A stretch of 37,751 nucleotides of DNA from Bacteroidales bacterium (GCA_029932855.1 JAOZPG010000022.1:1-37751); one strand, 5' to 3'. Shown: positions 9,551-18,136, numbered from the stretch's first letter. The notes: a model not told the origin generated them from the sequence alone. Numbers and translations: made by a program.

Positions 9551-9568
9551 TTGCGCCTGGTTTTTTTA

Positions 9569-9597
9569 TAAATCTACAAAAAAAACTTTAGCGACAA
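9569..9597 (-). promoter_or_regulatory. Candidate ppk2 promoter overlapping the upstream terminator
   Basis: Read on the minus strand, TTG (9597-9595) is followed after 18 nt by TAGATTTA (9576-9569), a one-mismatch match to TAnnTTTG at acceptable spacing. Transcription would start near 9564, about 14 nt before the ppk2 ATG. The -33 element would lie in the loop of the terminator at 9578-9608. Confidence 0.4.
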
Positions 9598-9608
9598 AAC
9601 CGCTAAGG
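9578..9608 (-). terminator. Rho-independent terminator of the DUF2807 gene
   Basis: On the minus strand the stem CCTTAGCG (9608-9601) pairs with CGCTAAAG (9593-9586; one G-T wobble) around the 7-nt loop GTTTTGT, and is followed at once by eight T residues (9585-9578). It lies between the stop of the DUF2807 gene and the start of ppk2. Confidence 0.75.
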
Positions 9609-9662
9609 CTCAATAATAAGAAAGCCTGTTATTGCATAAGGGATGCTTATAATGAAGTAAGC

Positions 9663-10379
9663 TTATTTCTTATGTATGTCTCCTGCACTGGATGCATGTG
9701 CATCAACTTTTTTCGGATTGCCCATGAAATATATATCCCCTGCACTGCTGGCCGAGGCATTAAGTTCTTCAGTTACAAATATTTTGGCATTTCCGGCACT
9801 TGAGGTTGACACTGTCGCGACACGGCTTTTCAGCTCATAAGCATTTAGGTCTCCTGCACTACTAAGATCAGCACTGAGTTCATCAGTCGATCCTTTCAGG
9901 CTTATATCCCCCGAACTGCTGATATCACAGACGATAAGCTTTGCTTCAATATCCAGTTTTATGTCTCCTGCACTGCTTGCCGACAGGTAAAGTTCTTTTG
10001 CAGTAAATCGGTTTTGTCCAAAAACATCTCCTGCACTGGATACAGAGATCTTTTTAAGGTCTTTAATTGTTACATGTACTTTTTTAGATTTAGCTCTCCG
10101 GATATTTGCGTCTGTGTAAATCTTAAGTGTGTTGTTACGAATCTCGGTTTTGATATATTTAAGCAGGTTATCATCTGCTTCAAGCACAATACTTTCATTG
10201 TCTCCCTGACTCAGGTAAACATCTATTCCTGTACTTACCTTAACAACATTAAAGTAAGCGGCTTCACGTTTTTCACTTACTACATTGCCAGAACCTGTTA
10301 TCTTTGGTCTAAACTGGCCGTTTGTACATGAGCAGACAGCAAATACCAGTATCAGTGAAAAAAGAGCTTTTATTTTCAT
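9663..10379 (-). CDS. DUF2807 (GIN-domain) lipoprotein, putative adhesin-like
   Basis: The 238-residue protein begins with a lipoprotein signal peptide in which Cys18 (VCSC) is the likely lipidated residue. The mature part matches the 'putative auto-transporter adhesin, head GIN domain' family: it opens with the typical GSGNVVSEKR segment and the strand FNVVKVSTGIDVYL, and continues as a right-handed beta-helix. Seven turns carry the motif SSAGD or a close variant (SSAGDV, SSAGDI, SSSGDI, SSAGDL, SSAGNA, SSAGDI, SSAGDI), spaced roughly 15-25 residues. Members are common in Bacteroidota and their role is unproven. It is transcribed alone and ends at a strong terminator. Confidence 0.85.
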   Translation of the reverse strand: MKIKALFSLILVFAVCSCTNGQFRPKITGSGNVVSEKREAAYFNVVKVSTGIDVYLSQGDNESIVLEADDNLLKYIKTEIRNNTLKIYTDANIRRAKSKKVHVTIKDLKKISVSSAGDVFGQNRFTAKELYLSASSAGDIKLDIEAKLIVCDISSSGDISLKGSTDELSADLSSAGDLNAYELKSRVATVSTSSAGNAKIFVTEELNASASSAGDIYFMGNPKKVDAHASSAGDIHKK

Positions 10380-10554
10380 AATTTTTATTTATTGAGGGTT
10401 ATTAACATCAAGAGAAAGACGTATCCGGAATATAATGGCTGCATAAAATAGTTATTTTTTATTAAAGATATTACAATCCGGTATTTGTTTTAGATATGTT
10501 TTGGGAAGGTTTTTTTATTTTTACTAATCTATAAGCCGGACCGGATAATAATTT

Positions 10555-10596
10555 AATAATACAATGACAGATAATAAATAATACAATGACAGATAA
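10555..10596 (+). repeat. Tandem 20-bp direct repeat duplicating a start region
   Basis: AATAATACAATGACAGATAA occurs twice, at 10555-10574 and 10577-10596. Both copies contain an ATG. The first opens a five-codon mini-ORF (M-T-D-N-K, then TAA, 10564-10581). The second is the start of the PLP-enzyme gene. The copies are offset by 22 bp, so the two reading frames differ. Confidence 0.85.
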
Positions 10597-11572
10597 AATA
10601 ACAGATAAGCTAAAAAAATTCCGGAAACTTGATATGTCAATCCTTCCCACGGCTTTGCATAAGCTTGAGTATTTAAGTAGAAGTTATAAGAGGAATATAT
10701 ATTGCAAAAGAGATGATCTTACCGGTTTTGCATTTGGAGGTAACAAGACCAGGAAACTTGACTACCTGGTAAAGGATGCACTCGACCATGGACATGATTG
10801 TATCGTTACAAATGGCAGCGTGCAATCTAACTGGTGCAGGATATGCTCTGTGGCTGCAGCTGTGAACGGAATAGATATTTACCTGGTCCTGGCCGGGCAT
10901 GAGTCTGCAAAAAGCACTGCAAATCTTCTTCTTGATGAACTTGCAGGTGCAGATATCAGTATTATAGATACTGAAGACGATGAGCTTCTCCATAAAAAAA
11001 GCATGGAGATTGTTGAACAGCTGGAGCAGCAGGGTAAGAAGCCTTATTTCTTATCGGTAGGAGGCTCAAATTCAATTGGGGCATTGGGTTATGTTCAGGC
11101 TTTTAATGAAATACTGGAATATGAAAGAGAAAAAGGAATAGATTTCTCGAAACTTTATCTGGCCTCCGGTTCGGCAGGAACACAGGCGGGGCTGGTAGTG
11201 GGGCAACTGCTGAGTGGATGGGAGGGAAAGATAATAGGAATAAATGTGTCAAGGTCATCTGCAGCCCAGGAGGGGAAAATCGGTTCTATAGTTAAAGATA
11301 CCCTGGAACTATTAAATATCCCTGAAATTCCCGACTGGAAGGATAAGATAATTACCGATGATAATTATATTGGTGAAGCTTACCGGAAAAATACTGAAGC
11401 GGCAGCCAGGGCGATTGAATTGTTTGCCAGGAAAGAAGGTATCTTTCTTGATGAGGTTTATACAGGTAAAGCAGCAGCCGGGCTGCTGGATCATTTGGAA
11501 AAAGGATTAATATCTTCAGATGAGGATATACTTTTTATCCATACGGGAGGGAATATTCAGTTGTTTGAGTGA
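10586..11572 (+). CDS. PLP-dependent D-cysteine desulfhydrase / ACC deaminase family protein
   Basis: The 328-residue fold-type II PLP enzyme has the Schiff-base lysine Lys54 in GGNKTRK, the preceding CKRDDLT segment (40-46), a glycine-rich region LASGSAGTQAG for phosphate binding, and the C-terminal segments VYTGKAAAGL and FIHTGG that are typical of the D-cysteine desulfhydrase/ACC deaminase/L-cysteate sulfo-lyase family. The substrate is uncertain. The family's QSNH(x)R segment is QSNWCR here (residues 80-85), with Trp83 in place of the usual His, so I do not assign a gene symbol. The start at 10586 is supported by the conserved N-terminus. It stands alone, divergent from the DUF2807 gene and convergent with the DUF2817 gene. 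Confidence 0.85.
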   Translation: MTDKITDKLKKFRKLDMSILPTALHKLEYLSRSYKRNIYCKRDDLTGFAFGGNKTRKLDYLVKDALDHGHDCIVTNGSVQSNWCRICSVAAAVNGIDIYLVLAGHESAKSTANLLLDELAGADISIIDTEDDELLHKKSMEIVEQLEQQGKKPYFLSVGGSNSIGALGYVQAFNEILEYEREKGIDFSKLYLASGSAGTQAGLVVGQLLSGWEGKIIGINVSRSSAAQEGKIGSIVKDTLELLNIPEIPDWKDKIITDDNYIGEAYRKNTEAAARAIELFARKEGIFLDEVYTGKAAAGLLDHLEKGLISSDEDILFIHTGGNIQLFE

Positions 11573-11595
11573 GCTGTCGCGTAAAGATATGGCCC

Positions 11596-12852
11596 TTAAT
11601 CTTCAAGCTCTATATCCTTAAAGTGTCCTATGGAAAGTTCCAGCATTTCCCTGCTCTGTCTTATTACTTCCGATCTCCATATTTCTGATGAGGGGTAATA
11701 CATCTCTTTAAAATCATTTTTTACCTTAATTTCATTTCTGTGGTTCTTATAACCATTATTGTATCCCTGGTTTTCCAGTATCATTCTGTGAATAGACACC
11801 AGTGATCCAAAGGTTTCCTGAGAATTAAGCGTACCAAATTCAAAAGGCATGCACAGGGTCAGAGCCTGTGGATTTACTTTTTGCAAATACTTAGACAGAT
11901 CTCCCATTATAGTATAGAAATCATCACTGTCACCCCAGTCTATATGGTAGCCTTCAAAAAGAGATTCAGTAGCCGTACGTACATAATCGTCTTTTTCAGG
12001 ATTTGGAAACAAGTGCAGCTTTGCCCATTCACCGTATCCGGTATGGAGATCTACTGCAAAGATCAGATCATACTGCTCAAATATTTTTGGCAGTGTTTTT
12101 TTCAGATAGTTTGTTTGAGGAGTGAAATCATTCCCTCCGTAATAAATGCCTTCAGGGAATTCATATTGCCCCTGAAGGGCAGCCTGTCTCAATGTTGCCA
12201 TAGATTCCTTAAGGATATTCCATATAGCGACCAGATAAAAAAACTGATTTTTTGGATTGCCTGTATTTACTTTACCTGCAGGGCAGAGAAGGTCATACAA
12301 ATCACCATAACCAGGATTTTTGTTTTCGAATATTGAATTATCAGTTCCACAATTTCTATTCAGATCAACATTAAATTCAGTGGCTTTTCTGTAATATTTA
12401 AATCCATAGGGATTATAAGCATGGATAAGAAGTATAGCCATATCATTAGCTATTTCCTCGTTAAGAATATCATTCAGGAACATTTGTTGTATTGCACTTC
12501 CGGTATAACCTTCAATGCCATGAGTGCCTGAAATAAGCACCAGCAATCTGTTAGTATCCTGTTGTGGAGGTATATAGCACAAATCCATTATAAGGTTTGT
12601 GTCAACATTGCTGCTTACTCTGAATTCGCTAAGTTCAATATTGTTGAATTTCCTGCCAGCTTCATGCACTGCCGTTAAAAATGCCTGTCGGCTTTTATTA
12701 TATGATTCATGGAAATATTTAAGATTATCGCTATTTATTTCTATGTTATCCTGTTCCGCGGAAAAGCTGTGATAATAAATATATAATCCGGTAAAGCCTG
12801 CCAGGATTATTGCAAGCAAGGAGTAAGAAAATAGCTTTAAGAATTTTTTCAT
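11596..12852 (-). CDS. Membrane-anchored DUF2817 / M14-like zinc peptidase
   Basis: The 418-residue protein has one N-terminal membrane segment (about 7-27, starting KKFLKLFSYSLL) without an obvious cleavage site or lipobox, so the rest probably sits in the periplasm. The DUF2817 family belongs to the zinc carboxypeptidase (M14) clan. Visible metal ligands are His111 and Glu114 in GTHGIEGYTGS and His270 in AVDLHTGYGE. NVDLNRN (161-167) corresponds to the substrate-binding Asn-Arg segment, and Glu338 in MPFEFGT is a candidate general base. A peptidase or deacylase acting on peptides is inferred; the substrate is unknown. Its stop lies 23 nt from the convergent PLP-enzyme gene. Confidence 0.82.
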   Translation of the reverse strand: MKKFLKLFSYSLLAIILAGFTGLYIYYHSFSAEQDNIEINSDNLKYFHESYNKSRQAFLTAVHEAGRKFNNIELSEFRVSSNVDTNLIMDLCYIPPQQDTNRLLVLISGTHGIEGYTGSAIQQMFLNDILNEEIANDMAILLIHAYNPYGFKYYRKATEFNVDLNRNCGTDNSIFENKNPGYGDLYDLLCPAGKVNTGNPKNQFFYLVAIWNILKESMATLRQAALQGQYEFPEGIYYGGNDFTPQTNYLKKTLPKIFEQYDLIFAVDLHTGYGEWAKLHLFPNPEKDDYVRTATESLFEGYHIDWGDSDDFYTIMGDLSKYLQKVNPQALTLCMPFEFGTLNSQETFGSLVSIHRMILENQGYNNGYKNHRNEIKVKNDFKEMYYPSSEIWRSEVIRQSREMLELSIGHFKDIELED

Positions 12853-13514
12853 GATGATATTTTTGATGGAAACGGAAATATGAATATCAATAAAATAATT
12901 GAAAGGGAAAAATATTTATAATTATCAGGACAATTATTCCGGAATAATAAACATGGCTCTTATATGGTTTTTTATACTATAGTACAGACCGATTGATCTT
13001 GAAATATCACAGGTCTTTCTATCTGACTGAATACTGGCAATTGGAATTGTGGTTTAACAATAGTAAAATCGCATAAATTATTTTTAATATCAGACACATA
13101 AATAGTACCTGGGTTATAATGTATTATAAATAATATAATTCTTTTCAACCCATCCCGACCTATCAAACCATATTAAGCATTTACAAGAGATTCTGCCCAA
13201 AGCTATGGAGTATTATAATGACAGGTAACAGGTAAATTACCAGTAATAATAGGCGATAGGCCATGTTTTTAAAAATTTGGTAACCTTATTGTATTATTAT
13301 CGTAATAAAAGATGAAACCATAAAATTATTGTGCCATTTGAGATAAAAAATAAAAATAAGGATTTACTCTTGAAAAGAGTATTTGATATCAAATCCTGAT
13401 TGTAAGATCACTGAAGTTTTATTTATACCTGACAGAAAGTTTTGTTAAATCTGTTAGTAGCGAATCAACGATGTATAGTTGAACTGGAATCATATTGTAT
13501 TAACTGAAAGAATA
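12853..13514. other. Gene-poor intergenic region (about 0.66 kb)
   Basis: No convincing gene is visible. Short open stretches occur, including a 64-codon minus frame at 12972-13166 and about 40 plus-strand codons at 12951-13075, but none has a start, family motif or context to support it. The DNA is very AT-rich. It holds a small inverted repeat (GGTAA-A-TTACC, 13231-13241) and the nested palindromes at 13360-13396. Promoters for both flanking divergent genes must lie here, but no exact TAnnTTTG element was found near either start. Confidence 0.6.
13360..13396. repeat. Nested inverted repeats upstream of the orphan gene
   Basis: Three pairings overlap. TACTCTT (13365-13371) pairs with AAGAGTA (13375-13381) around GAA. 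ATTTGATATCAAAT (13381-13394) is a perfect 14-bp palindrome. GGATTT (13360-13365) pairs with AAATCC (13391-13396) around the whole. No T-tract follows, so this is more like a protein-binding site or an RNA fold in a leader than a terminator. Confidence 0.7.
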
Positions 13515-13898
13515 ATGAATATAGAAATGACTCAGAATGAATTGAAATTGTTAGCCAGCAGGAAAAAGCAAATCCTGGATGTTTACAGGCTAAGGGTGTC
13601 TCATGGGGACCTGAGTGCTTACCAGCGAATACAGGCCGAAGTATTCCTGGAGAAAATACGTAGTGTGATATCAAAACTTAAAGAGATTGAAGTCTATAAT
13701 GATATTTTATTAGTCAGAGACTATTTAAAAGAGCTTGGTAAATGTTCTGACGGGGAAGGGCAGGAAGTACTTGAATTTATCAATACGGTTTTGGATGAGA
13801 TGATAAAAGCGATTATTTATAACAGGAAGACACAGTTTTATACAATGAAGCAGGAACTGATAGGAATGCTGAATGAGGATGTTAAGATATCCATATAA
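13515..13898 (+). CDS. Hypothetical small alpha-helical protein
   Basis: I do not recognise this 127-residue protein. It is predicted to be cytosolic and almost entirely helical: charged heptad-like stretches run from TQNELKLLASRKKQIL, through AEVFLEKIRSVISKLKEIE, to LEFINTVLDEMIKAI, with no signal peptide or membrane segment. ATG at 13515 is preferred. A TTG at 13479 would add twelve residues (beginning NWNHIV) that look like non-coding translation. The gene stands alone between a long AT-rich region and a strong terminator. Codon use looks normal for the window, which supports it being real. Confidence 0.6.
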   Translation: MNIEMTQNELKLLASRKKQILDVYRLRVSHGDLSAYQRIQAEVFLEKIRSVISKLKEIEVYNDILLVRDYLKELGKCSDGEGQEVLEFINTVLDEMIKAIIYNRKTQFYTMKQELIGMLNEDVKISI

Positions 13899-13965
13899 TT
13901 AGTTTCATACTTAAAGGCTTTATTCTAACCCATAAGGATTAAGCAACAAAACAAAAATTTTTTTA

Positions 13966-13999
13966 AAAATGCATTAGGGCTACAGCCTTAATGCATTTT
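13966..13999. terminator. Strong bidirectional terminator
   Basis: AAAATGCATTAGGGC (13966-13980) pairs with GCCTTAATGCATTTT (13985-13999) around the loop TACA, with one G-T wobble in about 15 pairs. The A-rich and T-rich flanks give a T-tract in both directions. It lies between the convergent orphan gene and the NamZ-type gene and can serve both. Confidence 0.8.
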
Positions 14000-14105
14000 C
14001 TTATAAGTCAAAAGCAGTAACTTACTTTATTCTTTCGAAATGCCAGGTTTAACCGCCTGTGGTCGTTTTTCTTTTTTTACTATTTATGCTTTTATGAACT
14101 TTATC

Positions 14106-15290
14106 TTAATATAGCAAATATTTCTCACGGATCTTCTTATAATCAGACAGAGCAGGTTCCCAGCTATCCTGAATTTCTTTTTCTGTTTTACCGGCAATGA
14201 TCTGATTTCTCAGTTTGCTGTTCCCTGCCAGCCTGTCAAAGTTGTATTTTCCCTTTGAATTTTTGCGAAAGAATTTATCCTTATCGGGGTATGCATTATA
14301 GAGTTCTGTCAGCCAGCTTAAATTAAGCCGTCCGGTCTTTTTAAAGATATCTGTATCGTATTCCCGCAGATCCAGTCCGTAATGTCTTACCGGAACAGTA
14401 TCGAATTCACTGAAAATCCACGTAGGGTTGACAACATCGAAGAAGAAAGAGTATTTCCCTTCCAGTTCGGGGCTACCCAGCACAGAAAATGCTATTAAAG
14501 GATCTGTGCCACGTCCCTGGCTGATAATGGTTCCCTCAAACCAGCATAAAGAAGGATACAATAAAACAGACTGCTGTGTATTCAGGTTGGGAGATGGCGC
14601 TATGGGTAATTCATAAACTTTGCCATGTTCGTAATTCAACATTTCAATTACTTTCAGTTTACATTGCAGATTGTTTTCGAGCCATCCTTCACCATTGAGC
14701 ATATGAGCATATTCACCCAGTGTTAATCCATGCAGGATTGGGACCGGGTCTAATCCAACAAATGATCTGAACTCTTCTTCAAGAACCGGACCGTCCACGT
14801 ATGAATCATTAGGATTGGGCCGGTCAAATACGATTAGCTCAACATCATTTTCGGCGCAGGCTTCCATAACATAATGTAATGTAGCCAGGTAAGTGTAAAA
14901 ACGTGTACCCACATCCTGCATGTCAAAGATCATGACATCAACATCAGCAAGGTCTTCTGCAGTGGGTTTATGTTTTGTCCTGTATAATGAGATGATAGGT
15001 ACGCCTGTTTTAGAATCAACAGAGTCATAGACATTTCCTCCCCTGAAACCATGTTCCGGTCCGAAAACCTTAACAAGATTAATACCCAGAGAATGCAAAC
15101 TATCCAGGCTAAGCTGATTCCCTATTCTGGATGTTTGGTTTATTATCATTGCAACATTTTTCCCTTCAAGTAAAGGCAGATAACTGCCTGTTTGATCGGC
15201 TCCTGTTACAATAGCAGAATCATCTTGATTGTTACACGATGCCAGTCCAAGTAAAAAGACTGCCAGAATTGATAGCTTAACTTTTTTCAT
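14106..15290 (-). CDS. DUF1343 lipoprotein, NamZ-type exo-beta-N-acetylmuramidase
   Basis: The 394-residue protein has a lipoprotein signal peptide with lipobox LASC (Cys19). The mature protein is a full DUF1343 domain. Visible conserved segments include AMIINQTSRIG, FGPEHGFRG (with GNVYDSVDSKTGVPIISLY following), VMIFDMQDVGTRFYTY, VFDRPNP and PIAPSPNL. Family members characterised as NamZ (family GH171) remove terminal N-acetylmuramic acid from peptidoglycan fragments, so this one probably serves cell-wall recycling at the outer membrane or in the periplasm. No MurNAc transporter or kinase gene is nearby. It sits downstream of lysS on the same strand with a 130-nt gap, so it is probably transcribed separately. 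Confidence 0.88.
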   Translation of the reverse strand: MKKVKLSILAVFLLGLASCNNQDDSAIVTGADQTGSYLPLLEGKNVAMIINQTSRIGNQLSLDSLHSLGINLVKVFGPEHGFRGGNVYDSVDSKTGVPIISLYRTKHKPTAEDLADVDVMIFDMQDVGTRFYTYLATLHYVMEACAENDVELIVFDRPNPNDSYVDGPVLEEEFRSFVGLDPVPILHGLTLGEYAHMLNGEGWLENNLQCKLKVIEMLNYEHGKVYELPIAPSPNLNTQQSVLLYPSLCWFEGTIISQGRGTDPLIAFSVLGSPELEGKYSFFFDVVNPTWIFSEFDTVPVRHYGLDLREYDTDIFKKTGRLNLSWLTELYNAYPDKDKFFRKNSKGKYNFDRLAGNSKLRNQIIAGKTEKEIQDSWEPALSDYKKIREKYLLY

Positions 15291-15420
15291 GCTTATTATA
15301 TTTTATAAGAATTATGTTGTATGATTTGCGCGTAAGCCTCACTTAAAATGTCATATATTTTTAGCAAGGTACAAAAACCATTTGATAACTGAAACCAGCT
15401 TATATGCCGGGACTTACAAA

Positions 15421-17145
15421 TTACTTTATCCATTCTCCGACTGTCTCCGGGCTCAGTCCCGGAAGGTCAAGCTTATTCTTTTTCTTGTAGCCGTTAAGGT
15501 CATTGGCTAGCTTGCCGGGTTTTTCGAGTTCTTTGAGTCTGGCTACAGTTGTATATCCAAGAGCTCTGAGGGGGGCTATCCATTCTGTGGGAACCCCGGC
15601 TTCCCCGAACTTATCATCCCCGTCAGCTTCTTCTTTCTTTTCAGGTCGCATTTGTGGAAAAAACAAAACATCCTGGATAGAATGTGAGTCGGTCATCATC
15701 ATTGCAAGGCGGTCAATACCTACACCCAGCCCTGCCGTAGGGGGCATGCCCAGTTCAATTGCCTTTAAAAAAGCCTCATCCAGAATCATGGCTTCTTCAT
15801 CTCCGCGTTTACCAAGCTTAAGCTGGTCTTCAAAGCGTTCACGCTGATCGACAGGGTCATTAAGCTCAGAGAAAGCATTACATAATTCTTTGCCGTTTAC
15901 AATTCCCTCAAAACGCTCAACAAGGCCTTCTTTACTCCTGTGTTTCTTTGAAAGAGGAGACATCTCTACAGGGTAGTCTGTGATAAAGGTGGGCTGAATA
16001 AGTTTTGGTTCAGCTGTTTCACCGAATATTTCATCTATAAGTTTTCCCTTGCCCATGGTCTCATCAACATCAACACCCAGCTTTTTGGCAGTATCGAACA
16101 ATTCTTTCTCCTTCATTTCCGAGATATCTACCCCTGCATATTTTTCAATTGCCTCAAACATTGTAAGCCGGGTCCATGGTCTCTTGAAGTCAATAATATT
16201 TTTTCCAACCTTAACTTTTGTGCTTCCATGAAGGTCAGTAGCTACTTTCTCAATCATCTCTTCAAACATATCCATCATCCAGAAATAATCTTTATATGTA
16301 ACATATATTTCCATCTGGGTGAATTCGGGGTTATGAAACCTGTCCATTCCCTCATTACGAAAATCTTTGGCAAATTCATAGACGCCATCAAAGCCGCCAA
16401 CTATCAGTCTCTTTAGGTAGAGCTCATTAGCTATTCTCAGGTAAAGTGTCTGGTCGAGAGTATTATGATGTGTTTTAAAAGGACGCGCAGCTGCTCCCCC
16501 GTAGATAGGTTGCAGAATAGGAGTCTCAACTTCAAGGTAGCCCTTTTCATTCAGGAACTGCCTCATTGAAAGAACCAGCTTGCTTCTTTGTAGGAATGTT
16601 TTACGAACCTCCGGGTTGACTATCATGTCCATAGAGCGGTTTCTGTATCTTTGCTCGGGATCTGTAAAAGCATCCCATGTTTTTCCTTCTTTTTCCTTAA
16701 CAATGGGAAGGGGCCTGATAGACTTGCTAAGTATTGTAAACTCTTCAACATTTACGGATGTTTCGCCAACCTGGGTCTTAAATACACTTCCTTTTATGCC
16801 AATAATGTCACCTATATCAAGCAGCTTTTTAAAAACTGTGTTGTACATGCTTTTGTCCTCGTCCGGGCATATTGTATCCCTGCGAAAGTAGGCCTGTATG
16901 CGACCCTTGCTGTCTTCAAGTTCAATAAATGATGCCGAACCCATTATCCTCCTGCTCATTATCCTGCCGGCAAGGGAAACTTCCAGGAAATTATTTTTAT
17001 CAGGCTGGTATTGCTCCAGTATTTCCGTAGAGTAATTACTGACAGGGTATTCTGCTGCCGGGTATGGATCAATTCCAAGTTTACGTATTTCCGCGAGAGA
17101 ATTCCTTCTTATCTGTTCCTGCTCGCTGTATGTTGTGCTGCTCAT
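15421..17145 (-). CDS. lysS: Lysyl-tRNA synthetase, class II
   Basis: It charges tRNA-Lys. The 574-residue product has an N-terminal OB-fold anticodon-binding domain ([24 protein letters not shown] type) and a class II catalytic core with [30 protein letters not shown] and the motif-3 segment [14 protein letters not shown]. After the core there is an extra C-terminal region of about 70 residues (from [10 protein letters not shown] to GEWIK), a helical extension that is normal in Bacteroidota LysRS. ATG at 17145 (protein starting [10 protein letters not shown]) is chosen. An upstream in-frame codon at 17238 would add 31 unlikely residues and run into the divergent promoter region. Confidence 0.97.
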   Translation of the reverse strand: MSSTTYSEQEQIRRNSLAEIRKLGIDPYPAAEYPVSNYSTEILEQYQPDKNNFLEVSLAGRIMSRRIMGSASFIELEDSKGRIQAYFRRDTICPDEDKSMYNTVFKKLLDIGDIIGIKGSVFKTQVGETSVNVEEFTILSKSIRPLPIVKEKEGKTWDAFTDPEQRYRNRSMDMIVNPEVRKTFLQRSKLVLSMRQFLNEKGYLEVETPILQPIYGGAAARPFKTHHNTLDQTLYLRIANELYLKRLIVGGFDGVYEFAKDFRNEGMDRFHNPEFTQMEIYVTYKDYFWMMDMFEEMIEKVATDLHGSTKVKVGKNIIDFKRPWTRLTMFEAIEKYAGVDISEMKEKELFDTAKKLGVDVDETMGKGKLIDEIFGETAEPKLIQPTFITDYPVEMSPLSKKHRSKEGLVERFEGIVNGKELCNAFSELNDPVDQRERFEDQLKLGKRGDEEAMILDEAFLKAIELGMPPTAGLGVGIDRLAMMMTDSHSIQDVLFFPQMRPEKKEEADGDDKFGEAGVPTEWIAPLRALGYTTVARLKELEKPGKLANDLNGYKKKNKLDLPGLSPETVGEWIK

Positions 17146-17220
17146 ATTAATATTTCTTGCAAAGATAGTATTTATAGATTTTTCGCAGTTGTGTGAAGGG
17201 AAAAAGTTGAACATATTCCC

Positions 17221-17228
17221 TACCTTTG
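17221..17228 (+). promoter_or_regulatory. Candidate -7 element of the lipA promoter
   Basis: TACCTTTG, followed by C, matches TAnnTTTG exactly and is 26 nt before the lipA ATG. No TTG lies at the ideal distance: those at 17189-17191 and 17207-17209 are too far and too near. Confidence 0.5.
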
Positions 17229-17237
17229 CATGACCCA

Positions 17238-17269
17238 CAAAGATAGCTGAGAAAATGCCGGAAAATCAA
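17238..17269 (-). promoter_or_regulatory. Candidate lysS promoter
   Basis: On the minus strand TTG (17269-17267) is followed after 21 nt by TATCTTTG (17245-17238), an exact TAnnTTTG. Transcription would begin near 17232, giving a leader of about 87 nt. The -33 element lies inside the first codons of lipA. A second TATCTTTG at 17167-17160 is very close to the lysS start and lacks a -33 partner. Confidence 0.4.
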
Positions 17270-18136
17270 GATACAAAAAGAAAAATTAACAGACTGCCTT
17301 TATGGTTCAGGATGGAAAGAGCTTCCGGAGATGTTTATCCAAAGATTAAGAACCTTGTAGAGAAGAATGGTTTACATACTATATGTACCAGTGGCAATTG
17401 TCCTAATATTGGTGAGTGCTGGAATGCAGGAACGGCAACATTTATGATACTTGGTGAGGTTTGCACGCGCTCGTGTAAATTTTGTTCCGTAAAAACCGGG
17501 AAGCCCTTGCCACCCGATAAGGATGAGCCAAAGAAGCTGGCTAATGCTATTCGTATCATGAAGCTTAAGCATGCTGTAATTACTTCGGTTGACCGTGATG
17601 ACCTGGATGATGGAGGCTCCTCGTTCTGGGCTGAAGTCATAAGTACGATTAAGGAAAAAGTTCCGGGAGTGACAATGGAAACACTTATACCGGATTTTGA
17701 CGGGAAAGAAGAAAATCTTGACAGGATCATTGAAGCCGGACCCGAAGTGATATCACATAACCTGGAAACAGTACGCAGGATTAGTCCCCTGATAAGAAGC
17801 AGGGCAGAGTATGAAAGGAGCCTGGCTGTGCTTAAATACCTGAAGGCTAAAAGCTGTACAACCAAATCGGGGATTATGTTGGGACTGGGTGAGACGGAAG
17901 ATGAAGTGCTTGAGACAATGGATGACCTGCGAATGGTTGGTTGTGAGGTTTTGACTATTGGACAGTATCTTGCTCCAACAAAATCACATATGCAGGTACA
18001 GGAATATGTTCATCCCGACCAGTTTGAGAAATACAGGATAGTGGGTCTTGAAAAAGGATTCAGCCATGTTGAAAGTAGTCCCTTAGTCAGATCTTCATAC
18101 CATGCCGAGAAGCATGTAAAAAAGGAGCTTTCATAA
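17255..18136 (+). CDS. lipA: Lipoyl synthase
   Basis: This radical SAM enzyme inserts two sulfur atoms into protein-bound octanoyl groups to form lipoyl cofactors of 2-oxoacid dehydrogenases and the glycine cleavage system. The auxiliary [4Fe-4S] cluster cysteines are Cys44, Cys49 and Cys55 ([12 protein letters not shown]). The radical SAM cluster uses Cys70, Cys74 and Cys77 (CTRSCKFC). The C-terminal RSSY segment supplies the serine ligand of the auxiliary cluster. The length of 293 residues is normal. It is immediately followed by lipB with no gap, the expected pathway partner, and is divergent from lysS. Confidence 0.98.
   Translation: MPENQDTKRKINRLPLWFRMERASGDVYPKIKNLVEKNGLHTICTSGNCPNIGECWNAGTATFMILGEVCTRSCKFCSVKTGKPLPPDKDEPKKLANAIRIMKLKHAVITSVDRDDLDDGGSSFWAEVISTIKEKVPGVTMETLIPDFDGKEENLDRIIEAGPEVISHNLETVRRISPLIRSRAEYERSLAVLKYLKAKSCTTKSGIMLGLGETEDEVLETMDDLRMVGCEVLTIGQYLAPTKSHMQVQEYVHPDQFEKYRIVGLEKGFSHVESSPLVRSSYHAEKHVKKELS

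Noticed and set aside
12951-13166. Short open stretches on both strands in the long intergenic region, which might be pseudogene remnants
   Set aside because: About 40 plus-strand codons (TDRLILKYHRS and on) look mildly protein-like but have no start codon or recognisable family; the 64-codon minus frame is no better.
17146-17238. Longer lysS start at 17238
   Set aside because: The extra 31 residues do not resemble LysRS and overlap promoter elements; ATG at 17145 gives the normal N-terminus.
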